The translations under genes and the position numbers were made by a program. From contig JBGAFI010000001.1 in NCBI GenBank assembly GCA_044227325.1, positions 310,001 to 374,000 on the forward strand: a stretch of 64,000 nucleotides of DNA. The letters are read 5' to 3'. The notes beneath the pieces were generated by a model. The model searched no databases and was not told where the DNA came from. It saw only the letters and a program-made list of their open reading frames with translations. This DNA comes from PFJX01 sp044227325 (GTDB lineage Bacteria > Pseudomonadota > Gammaproteobacteria > Burkholderiales > Thiobacillaceae). Shown in pieces: positions 7,250-16,200 of this stretch (positions are counted from its first letter, which is position 1; the number at the start of each line of letters is the position of its first letter).

Positions 7250-8026
7250 TCAGGCGCCGTCGCCTTTGCCGGCGAGGAGGGTGGGGCTGTCCAGCCTGGT
7301 CTGCTTTACCCGTCCCAGATGTTCCCGGGCCACCATGACGTAGACCAGGCCCAGGCCGGCGAGGATCAAGAGCCAGGAGGCGGGTTCGGGCACCAGGGCG
7401 GCGGGGGAGATGAGGCTCAGCAGGGTGTTGTCGTTCTCGCTGGCGAGAATCAGGGTATTGATGCCGATGTGGTCCAGGACTCCGGCCTGGGGTAACACGA
7501 CGACGGCGCCGCCCAACAGGAAGGTATCGCGCAGCTCCACGCCGCCGTGCTGTGAGGCGAGCGCTAACCTGTCCCGCGCCAGGACGGTGATCTCCGGGGT
7601 GATCAGAGGCGCCATCCGCGAGTCCGGCGCGCTGCCTAACTCTTCCACCAGGTACAGGCGTCCGGGTGCGGCGATGGTGAGGCCATCGCCGGAGTCCGAC
7701 GCTACGGTGTGGGTGGCGAGGGAGAGACTGCCGTCGCCGACCTCGATATCGCCGCTGATCTCGATGAGTTGGTTGGCAAGGAGCTGGATGTTCCAGCCGG
7801 GTGCGACCAGGCGTCCCGCGATGTGGATGTCGCCCGCGGCGCGCAGGGTGGCTTCCCCCGGTTCGCCAATGAAGGTCAGGGTTACGCCGTCATCGATGAC
7901 GATGTCGTCGAACTCGTAAACGCCGCCGCTGAGCTCCAGGGATTCTGCGGGGCGCAAATCCATGGCGAGGGCGGGGTGGATCAAGGCGCAGGCCAGCAGG
8001 CCGGCATGGAGGAATTTGCGGTACAT
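7250..8026 (-). CDS. PEP-CTERM protein with extra C-terminal extension
   Basis: I do not recognise the body of this 258-residue protein. It has a signal peptide (KFLHAGLLACALIHPALA) and a middle rich in short hydrophobic, Gly and Asp runs (GDIEVGDGSLSLATH), suggesting a beta-helix. The sorting motif VPEPASWLLILAGLGLVY is followed not by a short basic end but by about 30 more residues (VMVAREHLGRVKQTRLDSPT onward). Known PEP-CTERM proteins end within a few residues of the basic cluster, so the extension may come from loss of an original stop. ATG 8026 follows GGGAG. Regulatory site C lies upstream. Confidence 0.75.
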   Translation of the reverse strand: MYRKFLHAGLLACALIHPALAMDLRPAESLELSGGVYEFDDIVIDDGVTLTFIGEPGEATLRAAGDIHIAGRLVAPGWNIQLLANQLIEISGDIEVGDGSLSLATHTVASDSGDGLTIAAPGRLYLVEELGSAPDSRMAPLITPEITVLARDRLALASQHGGVELRDTFLLGGAVVVLPQAGVLDHIGINTLILASENDNTLLSLISPAALVPEPASWLLILAGLGLVYVMVAREHLGRVKQTRLDSPTLLAGKGDGA

Positions 8027-8139
8027 GGTGTGACTCCCGGTGTTTTTTGTCTGGTTTGAAACGGGTTGGCAAGGCGGCCCGTCCCCGTTCACTATTTTGC
8101 ATCATGCCAAAACCGTGCGCCGAACTATGGCCCATGCGG

Positions 8140-8189
8140 ATGACATATTTATTTCCGGGACTGCCAGGAAAACTAGTCCGATCGACTCA
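8140..8189 (-). promoter_or_regulatory. PEP-CTERM/phosphatase regulon element, site C
   Basis: The minus-strand element TGAGTCGATCGGACTAGTTT (8189 to 8170) is followed at the 43-nt offset by ATGTCAT (8146 to 8140). This subtype, with CTAGTTTTCC at its right end, is shared with site F. It lies 114 bases before the start at 8026. Confidence 0.65.
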
Positions 8190-8203
8190 CATGGCGGCGC
8201 CAT

Positions 8204-8229
8204 GAAAAACCGCAGCCGGAGGCTGCGGT
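8204..8229 (-). terminator. Intrinsic terminator after the 244-residue PEP-CTERM gene
   Basis: ACCGCAGCC (8209-8217) pairs with GGCTGCGGT (8221-8229) around a 3-base loop. On the minus strand it is followed by TTTTTC. It lies 33 bases after the stop at 8262 and just outside site C. Confidence 0.85.
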
Positions 8230-8261
8230 CGTTTCGGCGGGATGTCCGTCCTATCGTGGGG

Positions 8262-8996
8262 TCAGCGCTTGCGGCGCGCCAGGGCGCCCAGCAGGCCCAG
8301 GCCGGCCAGCATCATGGCGTAGGTCTCGGGTTCGGGCACCGGGGCGATGCGCACGTTGTCCACCAGCAGGGCGGAGGTGCCGGCGGTGTCGCCCACATCC
8401 ACCACACCCAGGGCGAAGCTGACGCTGCCGGATTGGGCGAAGGTAAGACTGAAGGTGGCCGGCGTGGAGACGAAGATGCCTCCGTTGGAGCTGGTGATGC
8501 TGGCCAGGTCGCCGAGGCGGGTCACGTTGCCGTTGATGGCGACGAAGGCATAGTCGCCATACAGTTGGTCGATGGTGGCGAACATCCAATCGAAGCTCAG
8601 GGTGTCGCCGGCGTTGACCGCGAAGGTCTGTTTCAAGGCCGAACCTTCATGGGCGGCGATGGCGTTGGCCGGGTCGGGATCCAGGCTGCCCATGGGCAGG
8701 CCGATGAAATCCTCCAGGCCGCCGGCCAGCCCCACGGGGGCGGCGGGCACGCAGGAGAAGTTGGCCTCGCCGGCGCCCAGAAAGGGGGCGTCGTCAGCTT
8801 CGGCCACGGAAGCGGTGCCCAGGAACACGCCCTTCGAACCTTGGGAAACATAGGTGACATCGGTGCTGTCCGTGGTCACGTCGCCCAGGGTTTCCCAGCC
8901 GCTCAGGCCGGTTTCGAAGCTGCCGTTGGTCAGGGCGTGGGCGGGCAGGGACAGGCCAAGGGCAGCGGCCAGAAGGGAGAGTTTCAGGGTGTGCAT
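8262..8996 (-). CDS. PEP-CTERM protein, DUF642-like carbohydrate-binding fold
   Basis: This 244-residue protein has a signal peptide (LKLSLLAAALGLSLPAHA) followed at once by LTNGSFETGLSGWETLGDV. The NGSFE...W opening is typical of PEP-CTERM proteins with a jelly-roll domain such as DUF642 or a choice-of-anchor domain. A late LLVDNVRIAPVPEPETYAMM and ARRKR end complete the exosortase signal. Such proteins are thought to sit in the extracellular matrix; no enzymatic motif is visible. The start is preceded by AAGGA. Site D lies 69 bases upstream and a strong terminator downstream, so it looks monocistronic. Confidence 0.85.
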   Translation of the reverse strand: MHTLKLSLLAAALGLSLPAHALTNGSFETGLSGWETLGDVTTDSTDVTYVSQGSKGVFLGTASVAEADDAPFLGAGEANFSCVPAAPVGLAGGLEDFIGLPMGSLDPDPANAIAAHEGSALKQTFAVNAGDTLSFDWMFATIDQLYGDYAFVAINGNVTRLGDLASITSSNGGIFVSTPATFSLTFAQSGSVSFALGVVDVGDTAGTSALLVDNVRIAPVPEPETYAMMLAGLGLLGALARRKR

Positions 8997-9064
8997 GGCG
9001 GTTTTCCTTGAAATGTTGGGTGCGGTGGCGGGTCATGCCCGGCCGACTAGAATCCGCTCCCGTC

Positions 9065-9114
9065 GTGACAGGGGATAGAAAGCGACGCGGGCGGCGAATG
9101 AGCAGAACGGCTCA
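9065..9114 (-). promoter_or_regulatory. PEP-CTERM/phosphatase regulon element, site D
   Basis: The minus-strand element TGAGCCGTTCTGCTCATTCG (9114 to 9095) is followed at the 43-nt offset by CTGTCAC (9071 to 9065). Its first three bases are the TGA stop codon of the upstream kinase gene, so the element directly abuts that gene. It lies 69 bases before the start at 8996. Confidence 0.7.
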
Positions 9115-9606
9115 TGGCGTGCCTGGCGTACTTGGTGTGGCCGGCGAAGCGGACGCCGGCGTGTCGGTGGTCGCCACCGCCTCCACCAGGAAGCGGTCCG
9201 CCTCGCAGCGCACGTCATAAAGCGCGTCGAAGCCCTCGCCGATTTCGGGCGGTTGCCACGCGCGCATGGCGGCGCGCAAGGCCTTTTCCGGCACCGGCCG
9301 GGCCCGCTCGCGCGGGGCGTTGCGCCGGATGGCGCTGGCCAGGTCGATGTGGAAGCGGTAGCCGACGATGCGGAAACCGGCGTCCCGGGCCGCCTGGATG
9401 TAGGGCGCGCGCAGGGCGGCGGTCAGGTTGGTGTTGTCCACCACGAAGGGCTGGCGGGCGGTCAGGCAGGCTTGCAGGAGGAGGCGTTCCCGATGGCGGG
9501 TGCGCAGCATGTCCAGATTGATGCGCACGTGACTGTCGGCGAAGCGCAACTGGAAGAAGGTGGACTTGCCCGCCGCCTGGATGCCGGAGAACAGGATGGC
9601 CTGCAT
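9112..9606 (-). CDS. P-loop kinase, AAA_33/polynucleotide-kinase-like
   Basis: This 164-residue cytoplasmic protein begins MQAILFSGIQAAGKSTFFQL, with a Walker A motif (GIQAAGKST, residues 8-16). It later has FVVDNTNLTAALRAPYIQAA, the D-x-TN pattern of small P-loop kinases related to polynucleotide kinase and the AAA_33 family. The substrate may be a nucleic acid end, a nucleoside or a small metabolite. The last 20 residues are a Thr/Pro/Ala-rich tail. No good ribosome binding site precedes ATG 9606. It is the only non-exported protein in this block, and its stop codon lies inside regulatory site D. Confidence 0.8.
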   Translation of the reverse strand: MQAILFSGIQAAGKSTFFQLRFADSHVRINLDMLRTRHRERLLLQACLTARQPFVVDNTNLTAALRAPYIQAARDAGFRIVGYRFHIDLASAIRRNAPRERARPVPEKALRAAMRAWQPPEIGEGFDALYDVRCEADRFLVEAVATTDTPASASPATPSTPGTP

Positions 9607-9668
9607 GGCGGGGTGGGGGCAAGGGGTTGCAGGTTCCAGGGGCGGCCGGAGCCGCCCCGGCGTCCCTA

Positions 9669-10481
9669 TCAGGCGCGTTGGCCGCGCCGGCGCGCGATGG
9701 CGCCCACCAGGCCGAGGCCGGCGAGCATCAAGGCATAGGTCTCCGGCTCGGGCACGGCGGCGATGTTGACGTTGTTGAGGCCGATGATCTGGTCCGGCGA
9801 GGTGGGCTCGCCGTTGTCGTCCACCCAGCGCAGGTAGAAGGTGGAACCGGCCGCCACCGGCGCGCTCAGGCTGATCAACGCGTCGCTCACGGTGCTGACG
9901 CCCTTGCTGGTGTTGGGCACGCTGGCCTGGGTGGGGTTCAGTTCCGCCACGTTGCTCCAGTTGCTGCCGTCCAGGCTGTAGAACAGCCAGTAGCCGGGCA
10001 GCTCCTCGACGTTGCCGGCGCTGACGGTGGTGAAGCGGACGATGTCGTAGCTCACCAGCAGGCTGGAGAAGCTGGCGCCGGTGTCGTTGGTGAGGGCCAG
10101 TTGCAGGGCGGTGCCGTCGTTGCCGGTGGGAGAGGTGCTCAGCACCCGGTCGGCGGGAGACGTGGACAGGGCGATGTTGAAGGCCTTGCTGGCGTTCTTG
10201 GTGGAGGAGCCGATGCCGGTGTCCAGCAGGACTGAGGTGGTGCCGGAGCCGGCGGTCATGGCCGCGACGCTGTGGGTGGCGCCGTTGGCGGTGATGCTGG
10301 AAGTCCAGGTGGAGTGGGAGCCGCTCACGGTCCAGACGGACCAGGAAGCGGGCAGGGCGGTGGTGGTGCCCATGCCGTCGAAATTCTCGGCATAGCCGCC
10401 GGCGGCGAGGCTGGCGGCGTGGGTTGCGCCGGCGGCAGCGAGCAGCAGAACGGCGGCGAGGGTGTGGAGCTGGGTGCGCAT
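9669..10481 (-). CDS. PEP-CTERM protein, choice-of-anchor type
   Basis: This 270-residue protein has a signal peptide (LHTLAAVLLLAAAGATHA) and the tail VPEPETYALMLAGLGLVG, then AIARRRGQRA. The body opens AGGYAENFDGMGTT and contains YWLFYSLDGSNWSNVAEL and FYLRWVDDNG, a beta-sandwich arrangement often seen in PEP-CTERM proteins of unknown role. No catalytic motif is visible. It starts at ATG 10481 behind AAAGGA, 80 bases after the next PEP-CTERM gene, probably in one unit with 10562 and 11230. Confidence 0.8.
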   Translation of the reverse strand: MRTQLHTLAAVLLLAAAGATHAASLAAGGYAENFDGMGTTTALPASWSVWTVSGSHSTWTSSITANGATHSVAAMTAGSGTTSVLLDTGIGSSTKNASKAFNIALSTSPADRVLSTSPTGNDGTALQLALTNDTGASFSSLLVSYDIVRFTTVSAGNVEELPGYWLFYSLDGSNWSNVAELNPTQASVPNTSKGVSTVSDALISLSAPVAAGSTFYLRWVDDNGEPTSPDQIIGLNNVNIAAVPEPETYALMLAGLGLVGAIARRRGQRA

Positions 10482-10529
10482 GGTGTTTCCTTTTCGGGTA
10501 GGGGGTGTTCTGGTCGGGTGGGCGGGGCT

Positions 10530-10545
10530 CCGGGCCGAAGCCCGG
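10530..10545 (-). terminator. Tetraloop hairpin after the 197-residue PEP-CTERM gene
   Basis: CCGGGC and GCCCGG enclose CGAA (TTCG on the minus strand), 17 bases after the stop at 10562. There is no T-run, so it may only stabilise the 3' end or cause partial termination. Confidence 0.4.
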
Positions 10546-10561
10546 CGGAAAGGCGCGGCGA

Positions 10562-11155
10562 TCAGGCGGCGCGGCGACGGGCGATCATGCCCACCAGGCC
10601 CAGGCCGGCCAGGAACAGGGCGTAGGTCTCGGGTTCCGGCACGGCGGCCACGTTGATGTTGTCGAACTGGTGGTAACCGGCGGTGTTGGCCCAGCTCACG
10701 GCGGTCACGCCCACGAAGTCGCTGTTGAAGGCGAAGGTCTCGGCGCCGAAGGCGCCGTCCAGGACGAAGCTCTGGGTCACGACGCTGGCGTCGGCCTTGG
10801 TGCCGGTGAAGGTGACGCTGTAGTCCACCTCACCGATGAACAGCTCGGCCAGGTCGATGGAGACCAGGGAGAAGGCGCCGCCGCCCACCCGGGTCAGGGT
10901 GGTCATGCCATCGTCGTTGTCGTTGATCAGGGCGGTGGAACCCACGAAGTCGCCGATCTGGGCGCCATAGGTGGCGAAGGGGAAGAAGCCGGCGTTGTCC
11001 AGTTGGAAGCCGTCTTCAACATACCGTGCACCGACATCGACGACTTGGTCGTCATCGTGGTACAGGGATTCGAAATCCACCACGGCGGCGGAGGCGTTGA
11101 GGGCGGCGGCCTGGGCACCCAGTCCCAGGGCGATCAGGAGAAGAATCTTGTTCAT
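10562..11155 (-). CDS. PEP-CTERM protein, 197 residues
   Basis: This protein has a signal peptide (KILLLIALGLGAQAAALNAS) and the tail VPEPETYALFLAGLGLVG, then MIARRRAA. The body opens VVDFESLYHDDDQVVDVGAR and ends VSWANTAGYHQFDNINV. The early DFE...Y and late FDNI elements recall the PEP-CTERM choice-of-anchor group, a lectin-like beta-sandwich placed outside the cell. Many Asp residues suggest calcium binding. No catalytic motif is visible. It lies between the Tat phosphoesterase gene and another PEP-CTERM gene on the same strand. Confidence 0.8.
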   Translation of the reverse strand: MNKILLLIALGLGAQAAALNASAAVVDFESLYHDDDQVVDVGARYVEDGFQLDNAGFFPFATYGAQIGDFVGSTALINDNDDGMTTLTRVGGGAFSLVSIDLAELFIGEVDYSVTFTGTKADASVVTQSFVLDGAFGAETFAFNSDFVGVTAVSWANTAGYHQFDNINVAAVPEPETYALFLAGLGLVGMIARRRAA

Positions 11156-11187
11156 GGTGCGATGCTCCGAAAGAGGATTGGGGTTGC

Positions 11188-11210
11188 GGGGGCGGCAAGC
11201 GGCCGCCCCC
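11188..11210 (-). terminator. GC hairpin after the Tat phosphoesterase gene
   Basis: GGGGGCGGC (11188-11196) pairs with GCCGCCCCC (11202-11210), 20 bases after the stop at 11230. No T-run follows on either strand, so read-through to the next gene is likely. Confidence 0.4.
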
Positions 11211-11229
11211 TCGTGTCAAGGTGTGGGGC

Positions 11230-12906
11230 TCAGCGGGCGACGAATTCGCCGTCCCGGTTGAGCACGGCCCACACGGTGTGGGTGGCGGGGTCCACGCCGT
11301 GGGTGCCCAGGGCGTAGCCGGCCTTCCAGGGGCCGTAGACGAACTTCTTGCTGCCGCCCTGGTTCAGGTCCACCGCGTTGACCCAGTTGCCCACGGCGTC
11401 CTTGCCCTGGAGGCAGAACCCGCCGTTGCGCAGGGCGGTGGGACGCACCAGGCCGGCCTCGTAGGAGAGGGACAGCACGAAGGTGTCGGCCACGTTGCTG
11501 GTATCGCTGTTGGGCAGCAGGCCGGTGAGGCTGGCGTTGAACAGGCTCAGGTTGTCCGCCATGCCCCACAGCTTCAGCACGGCGCTGGCGCAGCCGGCGG
11601 GCATGTCCTTCCAGCCGGTCTTCACGGCCTTGATCTCGTTGCGGCCGTTGTAGTCCGAGTCGGTGGCGGTATCCGCGTTGCTGCCGGCCAGGATCTTGGC
11701 GGCGGTGTTGCCGTGGCTGTCCTGCACCTTGGTGTAGGACTCGCCGTTGGCCACGTCGAACTGCTTGCCGTTCAGGCTGAAGCCGAAACGCTCGCGCAGG
11801 TAGAAGTTGTACTGGATGGGCGGATAGGTCAGGTCCACGTCGCCGTAGTCGTTGCCGTGGCTGGAGGAATAGAACTCCACGGTCACGCAGGGGCCGTCCA
11901 CGGTGAAGATGTAGTAGCCGATGGTGAACAGTTCCTGGGCGACGACGGTCTCGCGGCCGGTGGTGTCGTTGGGGCTGCTCTTGGGAATGTAGAACTTGTA
12001 GCTGTTGGAGGCGCAGATCATCTGCTCGGCGCGGGCGCCGCCGTCCGGGCTGGCGATCAGGGAGCGATGGTGCATGTGGTCGTGGCCGCCCAGGTACATG
12101 GCCACCTTGTTGGCCTGCAGGCTGCCGATGAACTGATTGCGGGCATCCGGGTTGGAGGTGGAGCCGGATCCGAACAGGCAGTCGGCGTGGTTCTGGCCGA
12201 TCAGGTTCTTGTGGGCCATGACGAAGGCGTGGCTGTCGGCGGGTCGGTCGGCGAGCACGGCATCCACCCAGGCGACCTGGTCGACGGCGTTGTTGTTGGT
12301 GCTGGTGCTGCCGGAACCGTCCTTGCGGGTGAACTGGTCGATCATGACGATGCGCACGTTGCCGAAGTCGATGGCGTAGCTCAGGCCCTTCAGGCTGTCG
12401 ATGCCGCTGGCGACGATGTTGTCGACGCCGTACAGGTGGCTTCCCTCGCCCAGGGTCTGGGGAAACAGGGCGGGCAGTTCGTTGGCGGCGGTGGCGCTGC
12501 CTTCGTGGTTGCCGCGCAGCGGGAAGAAGCCGATGCCGTAGTCGTACAGATATTGGGCGGCGGCGGCCCGGTAAGGCAGGGTGCGTTCGCTGGTCCGGGT
12601 GGTGGGGTTGGTCCAGCTTTCCGAATCCACCAGGTCGCCCACCTGCACCACGAACTTGCAGCCGGCGTCGATGAACTGCTGGTTCAGGTTGGTGATGATG
12701 TCCACGGCGCAGGTGCCGGGGTTCAGCGGGTCGTTCTTGTTGCTCCACTGGGTGTCGGCCATGACACCGAACTTCCACACCTCGCCGCTGTCGAGGGCGG
12801 CCGCGGCGGCTTCCTGGATCATCCAGGGCAGGTTCTGGCCACCCAGGGTCAGGCCCAGCAGGCCCAGGGAGCCGGATTTCAGGAAGTCACGTCTATTCAT
12901 GCTCAT
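11230..12906 (-). CDS. Tat-exported calcineurin-like metallophosphoesterase
   Basis: This 558-residue protein starts MSMNRRDFLKSGSLGLLGLT, a classic twin-arginine signal (RR at 5-6), so it is probably exported folded with metals bound. Metallophosphoesterase motifs follow in order: MADTQW, VGDLVDSE, GNHEGSA, AHKNL and GGHDHMHH. The C-terminal third may be an accessory beta domain. Unlike its neighbours it has no PEP-CTERM tail. ATG 12906 follows GGAG and is preferred to the internal ATG 6 bases later. It is the first full gene of the unit controlled by site E and may pair functionally with the nuclease upstream. Confidence 0.9.
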   Translation of the reverse strand: MSMNRRDFLKSGSLGLLGLTLGGQNLPWMIQEAAAAALDSGEVWKFGVMADTQWSNKNDPLNPGTCAVDIITNLNQQFIDAGCKFVVQVGDLVDSESWTNPTTRTSERTLPYRAAAAQYLYDYGIGFFPLRGNHEGSATAANELPALFPQTLGEGSHLYGVDNIVASGIDSLKGLSYAIDFGNVRIVMIDQFTRKDGSGSTSTNNNAVDQVAWVDAVLADRPADSHAFVMAHKNLIGQNHADCLFGSGSTSNPDARNQFIGSLQANKVAMYLGGHDHMHHRSLIASPDGGARAEQMICASNSYKFYIPKSSPNDTTGRETVVAQELFTIGYYIFTVDGPCVTVEFYSSSHGNDYGDVDLTYPPIQYNFYLRERFGFSLNGKQFDVANGESYTKVQDSHGNTAAKILAGSNADTATDSDYNGRNEIKAVKTGWKDMPAGCASAVLKLWGMADNLSLFNASLTGLLPNSDTSNVADTFVLSLSYEAGLVRPTALRNGGFCLQGKDAVGNWVNAVDLNQGGSKKFVYGPWKAGYALGTHGVDPATHTVWAVLNRDGEFVAR

Positions 12907-12976
12907 GTTGCACTCCGTTAAGTTGGATGGCTTCGGGTGGTGTCCAACCGGAGCGCGGGTGCGCCCCGGCGTGTAC

Positions 12977-13030
12977 TCAGGCGAAATGACGGCGCATCGG
13001 GGCAGGCGGGACGAGGGCGGGGTGCTTCAT
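12977..13030 (-). CDS. Possible 17-residue leader peptide
   Basis: ATG 13030 follows CAGGAG with a 6-base spacer, one of the better ribosome binding sites in the region. It opens the frame MKHPALVPPAPMRRHFA, which stops at 12977. It lies in the long leader between site E and the Tat phosphoesterase gene. The length is too short to judge coding potential. It may be a leader peptide, a remnant of a lost gene, or chance. Confidence 0.3.
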   Translation of the reverse strand: MKHPALVPPAPMRRHFA

Positions 13031-13132
13031 GGAATGCTCCTGACGAGACGCGATCGCTTGGCTTGCCTTGCGGTCGGGTGTTTGCGCATGCGCCCCGCGC
13101 CGCTGGGTACCTCGTCAGGCTAATAAATGGAT

Positions 13133-13182
13133 ATGAAGATCGGATTACATCTTTCGCTATATCGAATGAGCAGAACTGCTCA
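13133..13182 (-). promoter_or_regulatory. PEP-CTERM/phosphatase regulon element, site E
   Basis: The minus-strand element TGAGCAGTTCTGCTCATTCG (13182 to 13163) contains the best palindrome of the set, TGAGCAG-TT-CTGCTCA. At the 43-nt offset the heptamer is weaker (TCTTCAT, 13139 to 13133), but ATGTAAT lies exactly 11 nt before it (13150 to 13144), a Pho-box-like spacing. It lies 227 bases before the Tat phosphoesterase start. Confidence 0.6.
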
Positions 13183-13219
13183 GGCGGCCGTCCGGCCTGA
13201 AGGCAAGGAACGAAACGCG

Positions 13220-13245
13220 CGGCCCGCCGCCCGCGCGGCGGGCCG
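13220..13245 (-). terminator. GC hairpin after the extracellular nuclease gene
   Basis: CGGCCCGCCGC (13220-13230) pairs with GCGGCGGGCCG (13235-13245), 9 bases after the stop at 13254. On the minus strand it is followed by CGCGTTTCGTT, a poor T-run, so termination may be partial. Confidence 0.5.
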
Positions 13246-13253
13246 GGATGCGC

Positions 13254-16200
13254 TTACAGGCCCAGGTCGCGGGCGGGATCGATCTGACCCGAAGTCAGCC
13301 CTTTCAGGGTCACCAGGGGTCGGAAGATACCCCGACCGTCAGGGCCGTCCGCGTCCACCTGGATGCTGACGCCGGCCGGGATGTCCACCAGGCGCACATA
13401 GCCGTCGGCGACGGCGTTGCCGGTGCCGTAGCCGATGCCGGCGAGCAGGGCGGAGAGGTCGATGCGGTCGCTGCCGGGCACGAAGTCCGTGACGGTGTCC
13501 GCCGCGTCGCGCATATCGGTGTAGACGAAAGTGTCGCGGCCCAGGCCGCCGGTGAGCGTGTCGGCGCCGGAGCCGCCGGTGAGGACGTCGTCGCCGGCTG
13601 TGCCGACCAGCGCATCGCGGCCGGCGCCGCCGTTGATCCGCTTCACCAGATTCAGGCCCACCAGCACCGGATCGTGGTCGGAGGCCCGGTAGGGCGTCGC
13701 GTCATACAGATCCTGGGTCTTGTACTCGGTGTTGTAGTCGATGACCGAGGGTTCGTCGGCGTTGATGTGCCAATGCTTCGTGCCGGCGATCTGGCCGCTC
13801 AGGGCGGGGGTGGCCAGGGCGTGGTCCAGGTAGCCGGCTTCGCCGTCGAACACGTAGGAGTAGCCGAAGTTGTCGAAGCGGGCCACCTGGTCCACGTAGC
13901 CGTGGTCGGTGAGGTCCAGCACCGGGTCTTCCTTGCCGTAGGCGTTCAGGTCGCCGATGACCAGCACGTCGGCGTCGCCGCTGCTGGATTGCAGACCGGC
14001 GATGAAGCCGCGCAGGGCCTGGGCCTGTTCAACGCGCCGGGGATTCCAGCAGCCCTGGCCGTCGCCTAGGTCCGCATTGGCGTCGCCCGCCGAGGGACAA
14101 CTGCTCTTGGACTTGAAGTGGTTGACCACCACGCTGAACTTCTCGCCGTTGGCGGCGGCGAAGGTCTGGGCCAGGGGCGGGCGGTTGTGGATGGCCTGGG
14201 TGTCGCTGATGGCGTTGCCCACCTTCGCGAGCCTGCCCGGCTTGTACAGCATGGCGACGCGGATCGCGTCGCTGCCGGTGCCGCCGGCGGGCGCGCCCAC
14301 CGAGGCGTAGGTGCCGGCGCCCATGACCGCGTTGAGGGCGTTGGCCAGGTTCTGGGCGGCGGTTTCGCCGTTGTTCTCGATTTCCATCAGGCCCACCACG
14401 TCGGCATCGATGGCGGCGATGGCGGCGACGATCTTGTCGCGCTGGCGGGTGAACTCGGCGGCGCTGTCGGCGCCGCGGCAATCGGAGCGGGTCATGCCGG
14501 GGAAGCACTGGCCGCCGCTCTGGTCCAGGGTGGTGAAGTAGTTCAGCACGTTGAAGCTGGCCACCTTGACGTTGCCGCCCACGGCGTCCGGCGCGGCGGG
14601 GCGCGGGTTGTCGCGGGTGATGACGACGGGCTCGGTGGGATGCAGCTTGAAATCGCGCAGGGAATCGCTCACCGCGCCGAAGTACAGCACGCCGGTGAGG
14701 CCGTGTACCGTGTCGCCGGCGCGCAGGGTGTTGTCGGCGCCGATGTAGGGGATGGGATCGGGATTCTGGTCGTTGCTGCCGTCGTCCAGGGTGATGCGGC
14801 GGCGCGCATTGTCGTCCGCCAGGGCCAGGGCTTCCGGGCTGCCGGCGGGATGGCGGTTGGTGGGTTTCTCCAGGCGGCCGCCGGCGGCCAGGGTGATTTC
14901 GCCGTAGCGGCCCTGGAAGTAGTTCTGGGCCACGGTCAGCGGCGCGTCGATCTGGACCAGCATGCCTTCGTAGCGTTCCAGGTCGCCTTCCACCGCTTCC
15001 GGGAAAGGCACGAGTTCCGGCGCCAGACTGTGGCCCGCGCTCACCAGGGCGACACCGGTGGGATTGGTCAGCTCGGTCAGGGTGTTGTATTCCGCCACCG
15101 TCGCCGTCAGGCGCACCAGGTTGCCCAGCGCGATTTCGGCGGGGATGCCGGCGGGAGAGTAGACGAACACGCCGTCGGAAGTCGCGTCGTTGCCGTCGCC
15201 CGCCGGATCCTGGATGAAGTAGCCGTAGTCGGTGGGAATCACCTTGGTCACCACGCCCTGGGTGGTGACGCTCTGGCCAGCCAGGGGGCTGGCGGCGCCG
15301 GCGCCCTGGATCGCGGGAATCGGCGTGATGCCGGCGACGCTCACGGTCACCGTGCAGGTGGCGCTCTGGGCCTCGTTGTTGGTGAAGGTGACCCGCACCG
15401 GATAGCTGCCGGCGGCCAGATTGCCGGCCACGTCGAGATTCACCCCGGCGCTGGCGCCGTCCATGGAGGCCGCGCTGAAACCGGACAGGCCGATGCCGGC
15501 GACGCCGCCGCCGGTGATGCTGGCGCCGTCGACGATGCTGTCCGCGTCGCTCGCCGTCAGCGCGAGATGGCCGGATTCGCCGGTGGCCAGGGACAGGTTG
15601 CCGCAACTGGCGACGATGGGCTGGTTCACCGCGCCGATGGGGGAGCCGGTGACGACGATGTCGTCCACGCCCACCCATTCGTCGTTGCCCGCCGCGTTGC
15701 TGGTGATGACCCGCACCTGGAGCTGGCTCCGGTTGTCGGCGGCGGCGGGCAGGGTGACCGACACCGGCGTGGTCTTGCTCGCCGAGCCGCCCAGGGTGGC
15801 GTCGGCCACGTAGCCGGCGGCCACGTTGACGAAGTTGCCGCTGGCGCCGACCCGGTATTGCAGGGCCACCTGCTGGGTGGCGTCGTCGGCGGAGCCATCC
15901 AGGTCGCGCAGGGTGTAGCTCACCTGGATGTTCTGCATGCCGGTGGTGTCGAGGTGCAGCAGGATGAAGGGCGCGTCGGCGGTGCCGGAGCCGTTCAGGG
16001 CGATGCTGGGATTCGCCAGTTGGAATTCGGCCACGCCGCCGGTGGTGAAGGTGTTGGGCGCGGTCTGGTTCGCGTTCACATCCTCCACGTCGGTGCCGGG
16101 CGCCAGGATGCTCTGGGGATCGGTGCCGGTGCCGCCGGTCAGGCCGTCGCCCCGGTAGCCCACGATGCCCGGCACGCCGCTCCAGTTGTCGCTGGCGGTG

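Larger units (their letters stand above)
12907..13253. other. 347-base intergenic region before the Tat phosphoesterase
   Basis: This gap holds regulatory site E (13133-13182), the possible 17-codon leader ORF (12977-13030) and the hairpin after the nuclease gene (13220-13245). An AT-richer stretch near 13120-13165 is unusual for this window and fits a promoter. Nothing else was recognised. Confidence 0.6.

Noticed and set aside
8095..8110. TGGCATGATGCAAAA on the minus strand as a sigma-54 promoter for the gene at 8026
   Set aside because: The GG and GC elements do not keep the 10-base spacing, so it does not fit the -24/-12 pattern. It may be a chance inverted repeat.
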